From Odontocerum albicorne (taxonomy: Eukaryota > Arthropoda > Insecta > Trichoptera > Odontoceridae), in the NCBI GenBank assembly GCA_949825065.1, contig OX463842.1:34154480-34218479 (forward strand): 64,000 nt of DNA, in the 5' to 3' direction. The position numbers were made by a program, and so were the translations under genes. The notes beneath the pieces are model-generated. The model searched no databases and was not told the origin of the DNA. It was given only the letters and a program-made list of their open reading frames with translations. Of this stretch, positions 47,440 to 60,099 are shown piece after piece; the stretch's first letter is position 1, and the number at the start of each line of letters is the position of its first letter.

Positions 47440-47615
47440 TGTATACTGCATAACTCGGCGGATTATGCTATGCGGCAATCTCTTCTAATCAACCAGAAAT
47501 ATGTCAAAGAAATCTTAAGTGAAAACCAGACTGAAATAATTTAAAATTATCTGGGTTACACCGGGAATCGAACACGCATACTCTGGGCTGGAAGATAGGC
47601 ATCTTACTAAAAATG
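47440..47615 (-). mobile_element. SINE-A copy
   Basis: Minus strand: head 'agatgcctatcttccagccc', 'gcgtgttcgattcccggtgt', 'aacccagataattttaaa', 'cagtctggttttcacttaag', 'tttctggttgattagaag', 'gattgccgcatagcataatc', then a 'gcagtatacaacgaa' end. Confidence 0.85.
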
Positions 47616-48529
47616 CTAGGAAATTGCTAAAATTATCTTGAAAAGGAAAGCAGTTTATGAAGATGGTTGGTAAATATAGCAATTACTGGAAGATTATGGA
47701 TAAACTTACCCGAAGTGAAGACTTAATTTTTAATTTTAGAGGAGATTTAATTGTTATCAAATGAATCTAGTTATATTATTTACATCAATAAAGTTGGCGT
47801 TGAATGAGATAATTTTACTATATTTTGTACACCTTAACATATCCTCATGTTTCTTTGCTTTTGCTCTTTAATTTATTTTTCTAAAAATCTTATGTGAATT
47901 CCACAATCTGTATCTATTAGATAATTAATTTTAGCTGTCAAGATGACTTACTTTCAACAGATACTCCTTTCTATTATATTTTTCCGTGGATTAATTATAA
48001 TATTTCATACTTTTTCGAGTGTCCGTGTTGGCAATTATTTTATCTAATGGGATCGCAATGATTTTCAGCTTTCGTCGGTTACTGACGCATGAAAAGTTAG
48101 CCTTGGTTATATTGGAATCATGTAATCATGTTTTCTTAATTGGAATAAATGAAAGTAATGAATTTGAATCCTTAGGCTCCGTTCTGTGTTTATATAATGA
48201 AATTATGTATCATTGCATTATATTGTACTTCCATTACGCTTAACTTTCTTGGCGGACTTTTTATGAAGACGTAGACTGCGATTTTTTTTCGGGTACTTTG
48301 GGAATTACACATAGTCCCCGGCCCGGGTAGACAACAGCTTTCTACGTAACAGAACAGACTATAGAGATTGTTAAGGGGAGCTATTCCGCTGTATATTCCA
48401 TTGTGTGTTGTTTCTCTTTATTTACAATTGTGTAAAATTTGAGGAATTTCTAGCTAGATAGGGATCCCATCTAACCAATCTGGTAAATATTATTAAAGTT
48501 AATTGAAAAACAAAAAAAAAATTATAAGG
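47616..48529. other. No recognisable gene
   Basis: The plus-strand frame 48019-48243 has no recognisable similarity. A short GC-richer patch ('tagtccccggcccgggtaga') lies near 48312. Confidence 0.4.
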
Positions 48530-50440
48530 AAGAGTAGGAAGTTAAAGAATGTGTGAAATAGAACAATAGAGCATGAAGAGTATTTATCGAACAAACAATG
48601 AGAAGAAAGAAGGAGCGTAAAGAATGAAAGATCAAAACAAATATATTAGTTGAGGAAAAAATAAGCTTAATGATGAAGAAGGCAAAGAGTTGAGTGTTGA
48701 TAAGGAGGGAAATATGAAAATATTTTGGAAAGAAGTAAGTAAAATGCCAAGAAAAAAATTATATGGGTGGTATGAGTAGAATAAAAAATTGGAATGGAAG
48801 GAGTTTGTCAGAAAAAGGAATGGTTCGTTAGAGATGAAAGGAATATTTTGAAGAATTAGATAGGAGTGGTGGTAGTAGTAAAGACAACTATGCTTCGATA
48901 GAGTTGAAAATTATGAGTGGCTGGAAAATATGAATGCGATTAGTCTAGAAGAAGTACGAATTGCTCTAAATAACATGAAAAAAGGAAAGGTGTCAGGTTG
49001 TGATGAAGCGAGCACAGAACTTATTGTGCGTGGTGGTGAGCAAATATTGATTGGCTGAAATAATTTTTCAAGAAATGTTGGGAATTTGAATACACACCGA
49101 AAGACTGGAGGAGTAAAGTGATTGTTCCATTGGCTAAAGATAATGGTGCAAGAATGGAGTGTGGACGTTACAGAGCCATTAGCATACCGAGTGTAGTAAT
49201 TCAACTCTATGGTTTTTGTTATAGAAAGGGTGAGACGAAAGACTGAAAAGAAAGTGTGGGATGCTCAAGGTGCCTTCTTAAGTGGAAGATGAAGCATCGG
49301 TCAAATTTTATCTTTTCGTATAAGTTGTAGAAAAAAAAACGTATTGTAGAAAACATAAGTAATTGTATTGTGCGTTTGTGGACTTGAAACATGCAAAGGG
49401 CCGAGTGGTAGAGGATACGCTATTGAAAATATTGAAAGAATTTGTTGAATGTAAATTGTATTGCGTCATTACATGCTGAATGTAGAGCATGTATTTGGGT
49501 GAACAGTGTCTTCAATGAGTGGTTTAATATTTCAAAAGGGATAAAATAAGGGTGTGTTATGTCACCCTGGTTATTTTCCATATATGTGTGTGTGAAAGAA
49601 CTACTGAGGTTAATGGATGTCATTCAAATGTCGAATGTGATGTGTGCGGATCACTGTATGCTGAAGACACGGTAGTGTTACGGAGAATGAGGATGAATTA
49701 CAATGTCTGATAAGTAAATTGTTTGAGATATATAAAGAGAAAGATTTTAGAATGAATGTTGCAAAATCCAACGTCATGCTGATGTGTGTAAGAAAAGTGT
49801 GAAAGGAAATGCGATATGTGGGTGAATAATTAAATATTAAAGGAAGTATTTTTTACATAAGATGGAAGAGTTACGAGGAAAAGAGAATGGCGTGTAGCGA
49901 AAGGAAACAAAGTCAATGGGTCCTCAACAGTTTTTTTACGAACTTTGATGTATAGGAATGAAACGTGGACGTGGAACAAGATTAAAAAAAAGCTGTACAA
50001 ATGCGTTCACTGAGAAGAATGGAGGGGAGGACAAAGTGTAACAGAATACAGAACAAAGTGATTAGGGATTAATGTAAACTTAAGACTGATGTGTTTAGTA
50101 AGATGAAGAAGGGCACTCTGAGATAGTTTGGGCACGTGAAACAAATGACTGAAGAAATACTGACAAATTTTAAAGTAATCGTAATTGATTTATTTAATTA
50201 TTGGTTTAAAATAAATATTTTAATCGTTTTATGTGTGCGAATGAAATTCTGTGAACTTAGAGCTGATGTGTTGAGTATTGAAGATGGGTACATTGAGATG
50301 GTTGGAATATGGAACGAATGAATGAAGAAATACTGATATAACAAATACGAGTATACTCGTATACAATGCAAATGTGAGTTGAAGGCATGGTAGAAGAATA
50401 CTAAAGAATTAATTATATTTTGAAAAAAATAAATGAAAAA
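48530..50440 (+). pseudogene. Long, heavily decayed non-LTR retrotransposon RT relic
   Basis: Plus-strand pieces in order: KEYFEELDRSG before the RT domain; LEEVRIALNNMKKGKVSGCD and ASTELIVRGGEQIL (RT motif 1 region, 'VRxALxxMKxGKAxGxD'); KVIVPLAKDNGARMECGRYR and AISIPS ('PLxKxxGxxxECxNYRxIS'); FVDLKHAKGRV in place of the motif A DxxKAF region; a LYAEDTVVL box at motif C (about 49655-49680) where YADD has become YAED; then a CVK-like thumb and the tail scraps 'lVR*rralwds lgt'. About a dozen stops and shifts. A segment near 50250-50340 repeats part of 50080-50170, so the 3' end is partly duplicated. It is the longest relic of its family in the window and unreadable as a protein. Confidence 0.82.
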
Positions 50441-50772
50441 TGTCAAATAAATCGTAGCAGTTGCATAGGTGTAGAAGAGGATAGGCTAGTCTAGCATTCT
50501 CTCCTTTCTGCCTATCTTAATAGGGAAATGGCCTGATGGTATATATGTGTACCTTTAGTAGACAGCGTAAGGAAAATATTAATTTATAAGGTTTGTCGTC
50601 ACTTTCTGGAGGAAAAGGATGCTAAAAATGATTTATAAGCTTCACGAGGGCTTGTGATTCAGTCTCATTGTGCCACTTTGAATATTTGCCTTAAATAGCT
50701 TATCCGGTGCTCTTTTTGAAATTTAAAAACAAAACAATTAAATGTATTATTACCATTAAAAAAGTATTGTCA

Positions 50773-51110
50773 TGGTTGCTGGGACTAGTAGTCGATGATC
50801 CCTTCGTCATTCCAACGTCAATTCAGTTGGAAAGTGGAACTGTGCAGTGGAGCTTTTTTTAAGTGAGTGAACCATTGCACATCAACACTGCTGTACTGGA
50901 CCCGATGGCACACCGAAGTGGAATTATCGAAGCACACCGGCATGTTTTTTTTCTCTTTTTTTGAAAAGAAAAAATATAACCGAAATCACAAGCATTCTTA
51001 TACCCTCGAAAGGCGGAAAAATACCTGTTTCATTCGAGGGTAATAGCACAGCGAGGGATTCGAACCGGCGACCTTTCGCACTGAAGTCACGATTATACTC
51101 GTACACTATG
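50773..51110 (-). mobile_element. SINE-D copy, long form
   Basis: Minus strand: 'gtgcgaaaggtcgccggttc' with GGTTCGAATCCC as B box, 'cctcgaatgaaacaggtatt', 'tttccgcctttcgagggtat', 'aagaatgcttgtgatttcgg', then 'catgccggtgtgcttcgata' and onward to 'tcgactactagtcccagc'. Same order as 37805-38200. Confidence 0.78.
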
Positions 51111-52049
51111 ATTTTCACGATTAAAAAATCTTTAAATACAATTATTACCACTAGCGATTACATTTCTTATAAAACCGTTTCAAGTAGGTATATGATAAAT
51201 TGTAATCCTTGTTAAATTGTAGACCTTGAAGTTATAGCCTTTTACTTGAAATAACCTATATTTGTCTATTTAAATTTTCTTCAATATGATCCAGTGGTTT
51301 TCCATATTTATTTAAGAATTTCGATACAGTTTATTATAATCAGTCCAACGTGATTGTGAATATAATTCAGTTATCTAATAGGCTATTATCTAAGTCCAAT
51401 TAATTCTCGGGACTTAGTTAAACGTGACGATTATGATTAACACAACATTACACATTACTTACATCGTCTTAATACAAGTATTATATATATTCTTTATCCT
51501 CTTAGCTTTGTTAATTTTTGTACGAGTATATTTTTTATCATGTTAACTTTTGTACGAGTATATTATCTATTCTGTTAGCTATGATTGTGTTTTATTATAT
51601 TATATATTCTTGTATTTTTTCCCGTGCTGGAGCATCTCTGCAAATTTACAGTTTTTTATTCCGTCCTTATTTTTTTCTGTTTGATGTTCTGTGTCTGTCT
51701 GTACTTTTAATTTTTTTAAACTTGATTTAAAAGTTATACGTGTGTATTGGCATCTTGAGGCATTGAGTTTTGTGGAGACGATTTTAAATTTTGGTTGTGC
51801 TTGTGATATACACATGCTTTTGTTTGTACGCATCTATATTCCCTTTTCACATTGATGTAAAGGGTACATCTGGTTTGGTGCAAGGTGGTCTGTCCGCCCT
51901 TGGACTGCACATATTATGTTGGTGACTCATATAGATGATTTTTTGCATTGTTGTGAGTGTGTGACATGTGTACCTACTTGCATACTTATCTATTGTTTGA
52001 TTTTTGTTTGTTACGATTTTTTCATTGCATTTTTTTTATCGTACATGTT
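51111..52049. other. No recognisable gene; A+T-rich
   Basis: Two closely spaced repeats of 'ttttgtacgagtatat' at about 51517 and 51549. The open frames at 51518-51730 and 51916-52287 lack recognisable similarity. Confidence 0.4.
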
Positions 52050-52950
52050 ATACATACATATCATCACACCGTGTACTTTACAAGGTAGGCAGAGAGATCA
52101 GATCTCTAAACTTTTCTATTCAAGTACACAACTTTCCCCTCCTCCACATTCATACATCTCGTCATGCACAATCTTCCATTATTCATACTTCTCACTTTAT
52201 CTTTCTTCAAAATTAGGTTCAGCCGCGTTCCCTTCGGTTTACCTCTTCCATGCATACCTTGCACTTCTGACTTATATACTCGTTTAATCATTATGCCATA
52301 ATTCATTCTCTCCACATGTCCAAACCATCTTAAAGCTCCTTCTTTCATCTTACTTAAAACATCCATGCATTCGTTTATAATGTCTTCATTTCGCCTTCTT
52401 TCAAACGTCGACACTTTCTTTTCTTAATGCACGCATCTCTACAGTATTAATCTTACTCTTATCCTTCTTCTACCAAGTCCAAATTTTATTTCCATGCATC
52501 AAGCAGAACACCAACATACTATTATGTATTGTCAGTTTTGTACTGTTAATATTGCGCGGTTTTTGTATATAACATTAAGTGCTCCGTTTACCTGGTTCCC
52601 TATCGCTACCCCTATTTCAATGTCCCATTCAACTCACCCATCACACGTAGACATACTGCTTAGAAAACAAAACTCATCACCCTGCTTCAGTTTTTCTCCG
52701 CTGACCCATACATTGCACACACTTTTAACCACACTTCTTTCTATTGGATAACCGTAACTTTTGATATCGCTACATTATTTTTCAAACCTTTTATTAGATT
52801 TTTCTCAAATAGCTCATTTATCATATCTCTTCAATTGCCTTCATTTTCAGCAAGCAAAATCATATCATCTGCATACAGAAATCCAGAAACTCAGAAATTT
52901 AACTTATTCTTACGCTTCTCCCACCATCTTTTAGATCGCGCGCACATGAG
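52050..52950 (-). pseudogene. Non-LTR retrotransposon reverse transcriptase relic with intact YADD box
   Basis: Minus-strand reading from 52950 downward: SGFLYADDMILLAENEGN (catalytic YADD at 52864-52875), RDMINELFEKNLIKGLK, 'VEWDIEIGVAIGNQVNGAL' (usual 'IxxRIxxGxxxxxAL' region), then 52414-52106: NECMDVLSKMKEGALRWFGH, VERMN, KRVYKSEVQGMHGRGKPKG, CMTRCMNVEEGKVVYLNRKV and a SAYLVKYTV-like end. Stops and shifts lie between the pieces, but 102 residues at the C-terminus are unbroken. The upstream half of the RT and the endonuclease are missing. The closest relative in the window is 17755-18714. The 3' end ('accttgtaaagtacacggtg') is shared with it. Confidence 0.85.
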
Positions 52951-53109
52951 TCTATATACAAATTAAACAACCAACGTTTAATGTAATTGTTTTATTTTTA
53001 TTATTCTGTCTTTTGTTATGTATAAAGCTCTCATTATCGTTTTTCAATTTTATTATTTTATAAGGTACATTGTACTGTTTATTAAAAAATAAATAAATAC
53101 TCCACTGTA

Positions 53110-53998
53110 TTAGGTTGTCCCGAAAATATTGGCCCATTTTAATATTATATCATTTTGAATGTTCTTTGCCAGGAAATATTCGTTGTTTTATAATTAAAAA
53201 TCTGCTTCATTTATTTATTGAGTCAGGCATTTTATTTGCATAATTTTAAACCTTCATAAATGGTATTTAAAAAATAAGAATTACATGTCTTTTTTGCTTT
53301 AATTTAAATTTAGGTATTGTGTATCTCAAATAGCGCACAATGCTAGCCCAACATGGGAAACTTACTTCTGAACGACCAGTGCGGCGGTGTTTAGAAAAGT
53401 TTAGGAAAATATACGTTAGTAAGTCTTAAAGAGGAAGAGTGTCGAGAAAGTTCTGCTACTGTTGAAAATGGCGAATAGAAAGCTTCGCGAAGCGACGAAA
53501 GGAAATAAGCAAGAAACTGTACGGTAAATGGTTCAAGAATTAGATGTGGATGCTGCTATAATTTTTGTACATTTAAAGCAAATAAGAAAGGGAAAAAAGC
53601 TTTGTAATGGGTTCCACAGAAACTTAATGATTACTAAAAAAATGTTCTTTGTTGCTGTTGTTCTCATCCAACACTGATTTTAATTACAAAAAAGCTGGGC
53701 TACGAAACATTACCTCATCCACCTTTCTCACCAGAGCTACCTTCAGCTGATTTTAACATTTCAAATACGTTGATAAGTATTAACGGCAGAAAAAAAACAA
53801 TATCAGAGAAGCAGTTGAAAATACTTTTAAAATCTTGGATTTTTATTCTATAGGCATAAATAAACATGTAACTCGTTGACAAAAATGCCTAGAATCAAAT
53901 GTCTCTAATTTCGATTAATAAAGTTTCGATTAATACTTACTTTAAAGTTGATTGAATTTAAACTTTAAAATTGGTCATTCTTTTTGGAACAATCTCAA
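53110..53998 (+). mobile_element. Second mariner, SETMAR/cecropia-like, internally deleted and decayed
   Basis: The left end TTAGGTTGTCCCGAAAATAT, preceded by TA, and a diverged inverted right end (TTGAGATTGTTCCAAAAAG read inward from 53998) bracket 889 bp, against ~1290 for an intact mariner. Plus-strand scraps: TVENGE, MVQELDVDAATIF, HLKQIRKGKKL, then after the deletion KLGYETLPHPPFSPEL (the third-aspartate region with D changed) and QKCLESNVSNFD-like C-terminus. The first two catalytic aspartates fall in the deleted part. It is a different lineage from the 22834 element and clearly older. Confidence 0.82.
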
Positions 53999-54589
53999 GC
54001 AACGTAGAATTTGGCAGGTCAATTATTAAAAAGCAATATCCTTTTAATAATACTAAAATGATTCAACAATACATAAACTTAAATTAAAGCATAAAAAGGT
54101 AGCTGAATTGGAAGCGGACATATTTAGTTCAGTATTGCAAAGGCTTAGGAGGATGGTGGCTGAGTTGATGGGGGAATGATTTTTTTTACTACGTATTTTT
54201 ATAGCGTTTTCACTGACCTATTAACACGAGACGAACACTAGTTAATTGGATTTTAATCGGTGATATTATTTAGAAATGCGCTGTTTTGGGTGTATTCTTG
54301 TTGATCTTATTTATAAATTTATTTTCAAAATAGAATTATAAATAAGATCAACAAGAAAAAAAATAAAAAAAGATTTTAATAAAACAAATAATTTATAAAG
54401 CGCCGTTTAGGGAGCAACTCCTCAAAGGCGATCTAAGGCTAGGTGATAGGAGAGGTTATTAGTAATAATAGGTTAACCAGAAAAATACATGTTGTTACTG
54501 AAGGGAAATGTAATGCTTTTTGAGTCGCTGTTTGAAACACGCTATCGATGGAGCGAGTCTTATGTTAGTTGGCAGCTGCTTTTAAAGTC
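53999..54589. other. No gene; short hairpin and a dispersed repeat
   Basis: Contains the inverted repeat listed at 54295-54357 and, at 54413-54445, the weak repeat shared with 24645 and 38885. Confidence 0.4.
54295..54357. repeat. Perfect 21-bp inverted repeat, 21-base loop
   Basis: 54295-54315 (TTCTTGTTGATCTTATTTATA) pairs perfectly with 54337-54357. The transcript would form a short hairpin of pre-miRNA-like size, but no host gene context supports that. Confidence 0.85.
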
Positions 54590-55010
54590 TCAAACCAACG
54601 ATGATGTGAAAAATGAAGAGCGGTGAACTGGAAAAGAAATAAGCAATCTCTGCTTGAGCGGACAGACATTAAACAATATCAATATTGATTTTAGAGATAG
54701 GATTAGAGATAGGATACCGAATGAGGAAATCCTTAGAGATAGGATACCGAATGAGGAAATCCTTAGAGATAGGATACCTAATGAGGAAATCCGCAAAAGT
54801 TGTAACATTGAGGACATCGTGAGATGGAGTAGGCAGAGAAGACGATTCTGGAGGGACCCCGCGAGACTACGTAAGATTGTAATGCATGAGATTTCAGAGG
54901 GTCGTCGACCACCGGGACGTCCACCAAAGAGATGGAGAGAAAGTTGGACATCTTCGTCACATGACCAAAACTGAAATCCTGTTTAAACAGATTGCAAGAT
55001 CTAGAAGAAC
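54590..55010 (+). pseudogene. LINE C-terminal tail with (AAG)n end and internal 30-bp amplification
   Basis: The plus-strand frame read from about 54654 to TGA at 54972-54974 contains LNNINIDFRDR, a three-times-repeated DRIPNEEIL segment, EIRKSCNIEDIVRWSRQRRR, FWRDPARLRK, then RRPPGRPPKRWRESWTSSS. This is the 'VxRWxRxRRRxWxDH...GRRPPGRPPKRWxExW' ending of a third endonuclease-RT family in the window. The stretch after FWRD is shortened and out of register with relatives. The element ends in an (AAG)n tail at about 54998-55023. The RT domain itself is absent, so this is a 5'-truncated copy. Confidence 0.75.
54705..54794. repeat. 30-bp unit repeated three times inside the LINE tail
   Basis: AGAGATAGGATACCGAATGA with 'ggaaatcctt' recurs at 54705, 54735 and 54765. 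Because the unit is 30 bases, the frame is kept and ten residues are triplicated. Confidence 0.95.
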
Positions 55011-55599
55011 AAGAAGAAGAAGATTATAATTTATAACATTTTTGCTTGCATTCAATGGATAGAAAATATATTTCAATAGTAATTTGGAATACCATTAGAG
55101 TCTGTTTCTATTTATTCGGAGAACATTTTTTCTGTCCGGTGTTTTGTGTTACTTCTCTATCCATTAAAAATATCACTGAGTTGTTTTATTTTTTAATAAA
55201 ATCTTTAGTAAACCTAGAAAATGTGGTAATCTTATTTATTGAAATCAATTCAACAAATTAAAACAAATTAGCCGGCCAGATAATATCACAAAAGTGTAAT
55301 TATGTGCAAATGAGGACTCTATTATAAAATATTTAAGCTATGTCTCTTAAAATGAAGGATCGATTACGGGACACTTCGCTCATACAATAAGAGTATGTAG
55401 TTGATCTCCTACACATTGTAAGTCTATTTAAGACAATGACGAAACACTCGCTTCAATAATGCCCCAGTGAGCTTAAAGCTGCGCCTACAATCCGGATATA
55501 CAGTGTTTTTGATGTCATGTAAGCGACACAATAGTAAAAAGCATAAGTAATATTTATATTTCGTTTGTTTTACTTTTAATCCATTATTTACCATCATGC
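55011..55599. other. No recognisable gene
   Basis: The plus-strand frame 55046-55261 has no recognisable similarity. Confidence 0.4.
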
Positions 55600-55815
55600 C
55601 CATGGTGTATCAAGGGTGAAAAATACACGTTTAGGTGGTTTAGATATATTGAACGGATATGCGACGAAAGAATGACTGAACAGATTTACTATGAAAACGT
55701 AAGTAGGAATTGTAGTAGAGATAAAAAGAAAACAAAATGTTGAAAAAAGGAGAGGTAAGTAGAAAAGAAACAGAAATAACTCTATGAGAATATGCATGGC
55801 AGAAGAAGTGAAGAA
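55600..55815 (+). pseudogene. Short RT C-terminal tail fragment
   Basis: KYTFRWFRYIERICDERMTE and QIYYENVSRN correspond to the 'RWFGHVERMxxERxxKRIY' segment seen in the 52050 and 17755 relics. The following residues are broken by stops. It belongs to the same broad family and is older. Confidence 0.6.
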
Positions 55816-56274
55816 TTCTGCTTACTTCAACAAGAAAATATCCAGATTATATGCATTAAGCTACAAAAACACAATTAAACTTTTAGTAAAATTGATTCGA
55901 CAAATTAAATGGCGTGTATGTTTAAGGCACTTCATTCAAGCATAAAACAGTTAAATAATGATTTTACTTTACAATTTGGTATATCATGCAAATAACAAAG
56001 CATATCACCCCCGTTCAAGCGGCTTTAAAGAAATGCTTTTTATGATTTTACGTAAACTTTAATCACCGTCATAAAAAATAAGACAATTTTTTTCAAAACA
56101 AGATTATGTCATTAGCAAATTATTTGTCCTAAAGTATGTTCAGGTAGTCAAGCTTTTACCCCTTTAACTTGAATAGAAGATATTTCACTTAATAGTTATA
56201 AAAAACTCTATGAAAGTAAGGTAAATGCCACAAAAATAAGTGTTGTGTAGAATATGTGGAAAAACACATAGAGT
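55816..56274. other. No recognisable gene; A+T-rich
   Basis: Nothing supported. Confidence 0.45.
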
Positions 56275-56365
56275 ACAGCTTGACAGGTTTATTGCCAAGA
56301 GGTAATCTCACCCGGTTTACCAGAAAGTTGTTAAAGATACTTGAAGAGAAAACTAGGTTGAAATT
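56275..56365 (-). mobile_element. SINE-A tail fragment
   Basis: Minus strand: 'cttcaagtatctttaacaac', 'tttctggtaaaccgggtg', 'agattacctcttggcaataa', 'acctgtcaagctgtactct'. The head is missing. Confidence 0.7.
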
Positions 56366-56617
56366 GACGCGAGAACAATTGGGTGTATGTATAAAAAAAG
56401 GGTCTAACTCACATTTCAACGATAAAATATGCGAGGTGCAATACTGAAAGAAAAGAAAAAGCAAGCAATATAATGAATGGTGGGATACACAATACGAGTA
56501 TATGGTATTTACCGACCGGAACATTTCAAGAGAAGCAGATCTTGGTGCTCTTGGTGAACTAGGGTATGCAAACTGGAAAGTATCAAAAATTAAGATAAAT
56601 ACGATTAAAATAAAAAT

Positions 56618-57035
56618 GTGTATTCTGAAATGGCTAATCATTGTCACCGTGAAAACCATACTTTTTCTATCGATGATGCCAAGTTATTACATATCAGTAG
56701 TAACGGAAATAAATTGGATAGATTAGAGGCCCTAGAAATTTCTAAGTCAGTGCATAGAGGCGAACATCTGGCAAACACATATATACCAAGAATCTCTCCG
56801 CTGCTCGCCGAGGTCGTTCCATGCCTCCCTCAGCCCTCAGTCCCAACCGTTAGAAGCGTGTATATCGGTACCAGTTCATTCAGTCTTCAATTCAATTCAA
56901 TTCAGTCTTGTCTGTGCTCCCCTGAAGATGAGGTGAAAGCCTTGAAACCGGTAGGGTTATACCGTTACAAAAAGTGGAATAAACAGTATTTGATAAAACA
57001 AATTACAGTGTCTTATACAGTTAGTTTTATTTATT
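56618..57035 (+). pseudogene. Penelope-like element: GIY-YIG endonuclease C-terminus and terminal repeat
   Basis: The frame from about 56618 contains EMANHCHRENHTFSIDDAKL, LHISSNGNKLDRLEALEISK, and a TYIPRISPLL ending. This matches the last part of the GIY-YIG endonuclease that Penelope-like elements carry after their reverse transcriptase ('FAxHxxxxxHxFxxxxxxILHxxxKGxKLxxLExLEIxK...SPLL'). The RT and the GIY-YIG core lie upstream and are missing. From 56910 the DNA becomes the element's terminal sequence (TGTGCTCCCCTGAAGATGAG, TGAAAGCCTTGAAACCGG, TACAAAAAGTGGAATAAAC), also present as an inverted pair at 10545-10905. The open frame continues into it by chance or as the native end. Other transposons with GIY-YIG-like tails cannot be fully excluded. 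Confidence 0.72.
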
Positions 57036-59683
<2,648 letters not shown>

Positions 59684-59913
59684 TTAATTGGAGGCTTCGC
59701 AGGGTTCAAAGCAATGATCCAACCAGGGTGCCCAGGTGAAGTTGAATCTGCTCGGGTCTGCCCGAGGGTCGTGGACGATGGGCATCTGGGGGACCAGGTA
59801 GGACTTGTAGTAGGCCAGGGACTGCTTGATCTGTCGGACGATGTGAGGATACACTCTGGAGAGGTCACGTTGTTCGCACGGATCACTTTCGATATCGAAA
59901 AGACAAGACTTTC
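59684..59913 (-). CDS. Arylsulfatase B-like protein, last coding exon
   Basis: The minus strand has a polypyrimidine tract and AG acceptor (ttttttcag) ending at 59914, two bases completing a split codon, then 75 codons and TAA at 59686-59684. The peptide begins KSCLFDIESDPCEQRDLSRV and contains YPHIVRQIKQSLAYYKSYLV, PQMPIVHDPRADPSRF and FTWAPWLDHC. This is the C-terminal subdomain of the arylsulfatase B/I/J group: the 'CLFDIxxDPCExxDLS' strand-turn, then 'VPxxxxxxDPRxDPxxxxxxWxPW'. These enzymes are lysosomal or secreted and remove sulfate from glycosaminoglycans such as dermatan sulfate. The catalytic Cys-x-Pro-x-Arg site is in upstream exons not seen here, so activity cannot be judged. The exon is much richer in G+C than its surroundings and free of lesions. 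The intron phase is 1. The rest of the gene should lie to the right, probably beyond the window. Confidence 0.88.
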
Positions 59914-60099
59914 CTGAAAAAAATATTACAAATTTTAATAATTATAATCCAAATGAAAAACACACTTTGGTTTCAATCAAAATTAAAAAGAAATGTTTAA
60001 AGAAATAGTATACAGAAAGACGAAAATAGAAAGTTTGTGAGAAAAGAGAGTAAAAATCCTGCGTTTCAATAATTATGTTGAAAATTCTTTTGCACTAAA
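59914..60099 (-). other. 3' end of the last arylsulfatase-like intron
   Basis: A+T-rich intronic sequence directly 5' of the acceptor on the minus strand. No further exon is recognised here. Confidence 0.5.

Noticed and set aside
54295..54357. microRNA precursor
   Set aside because: The stem is perfect with no bulges, the loop is 21 bases of A+T-rich sequence, and it lies beside transposon debris. Listed only as an inverted repeat.
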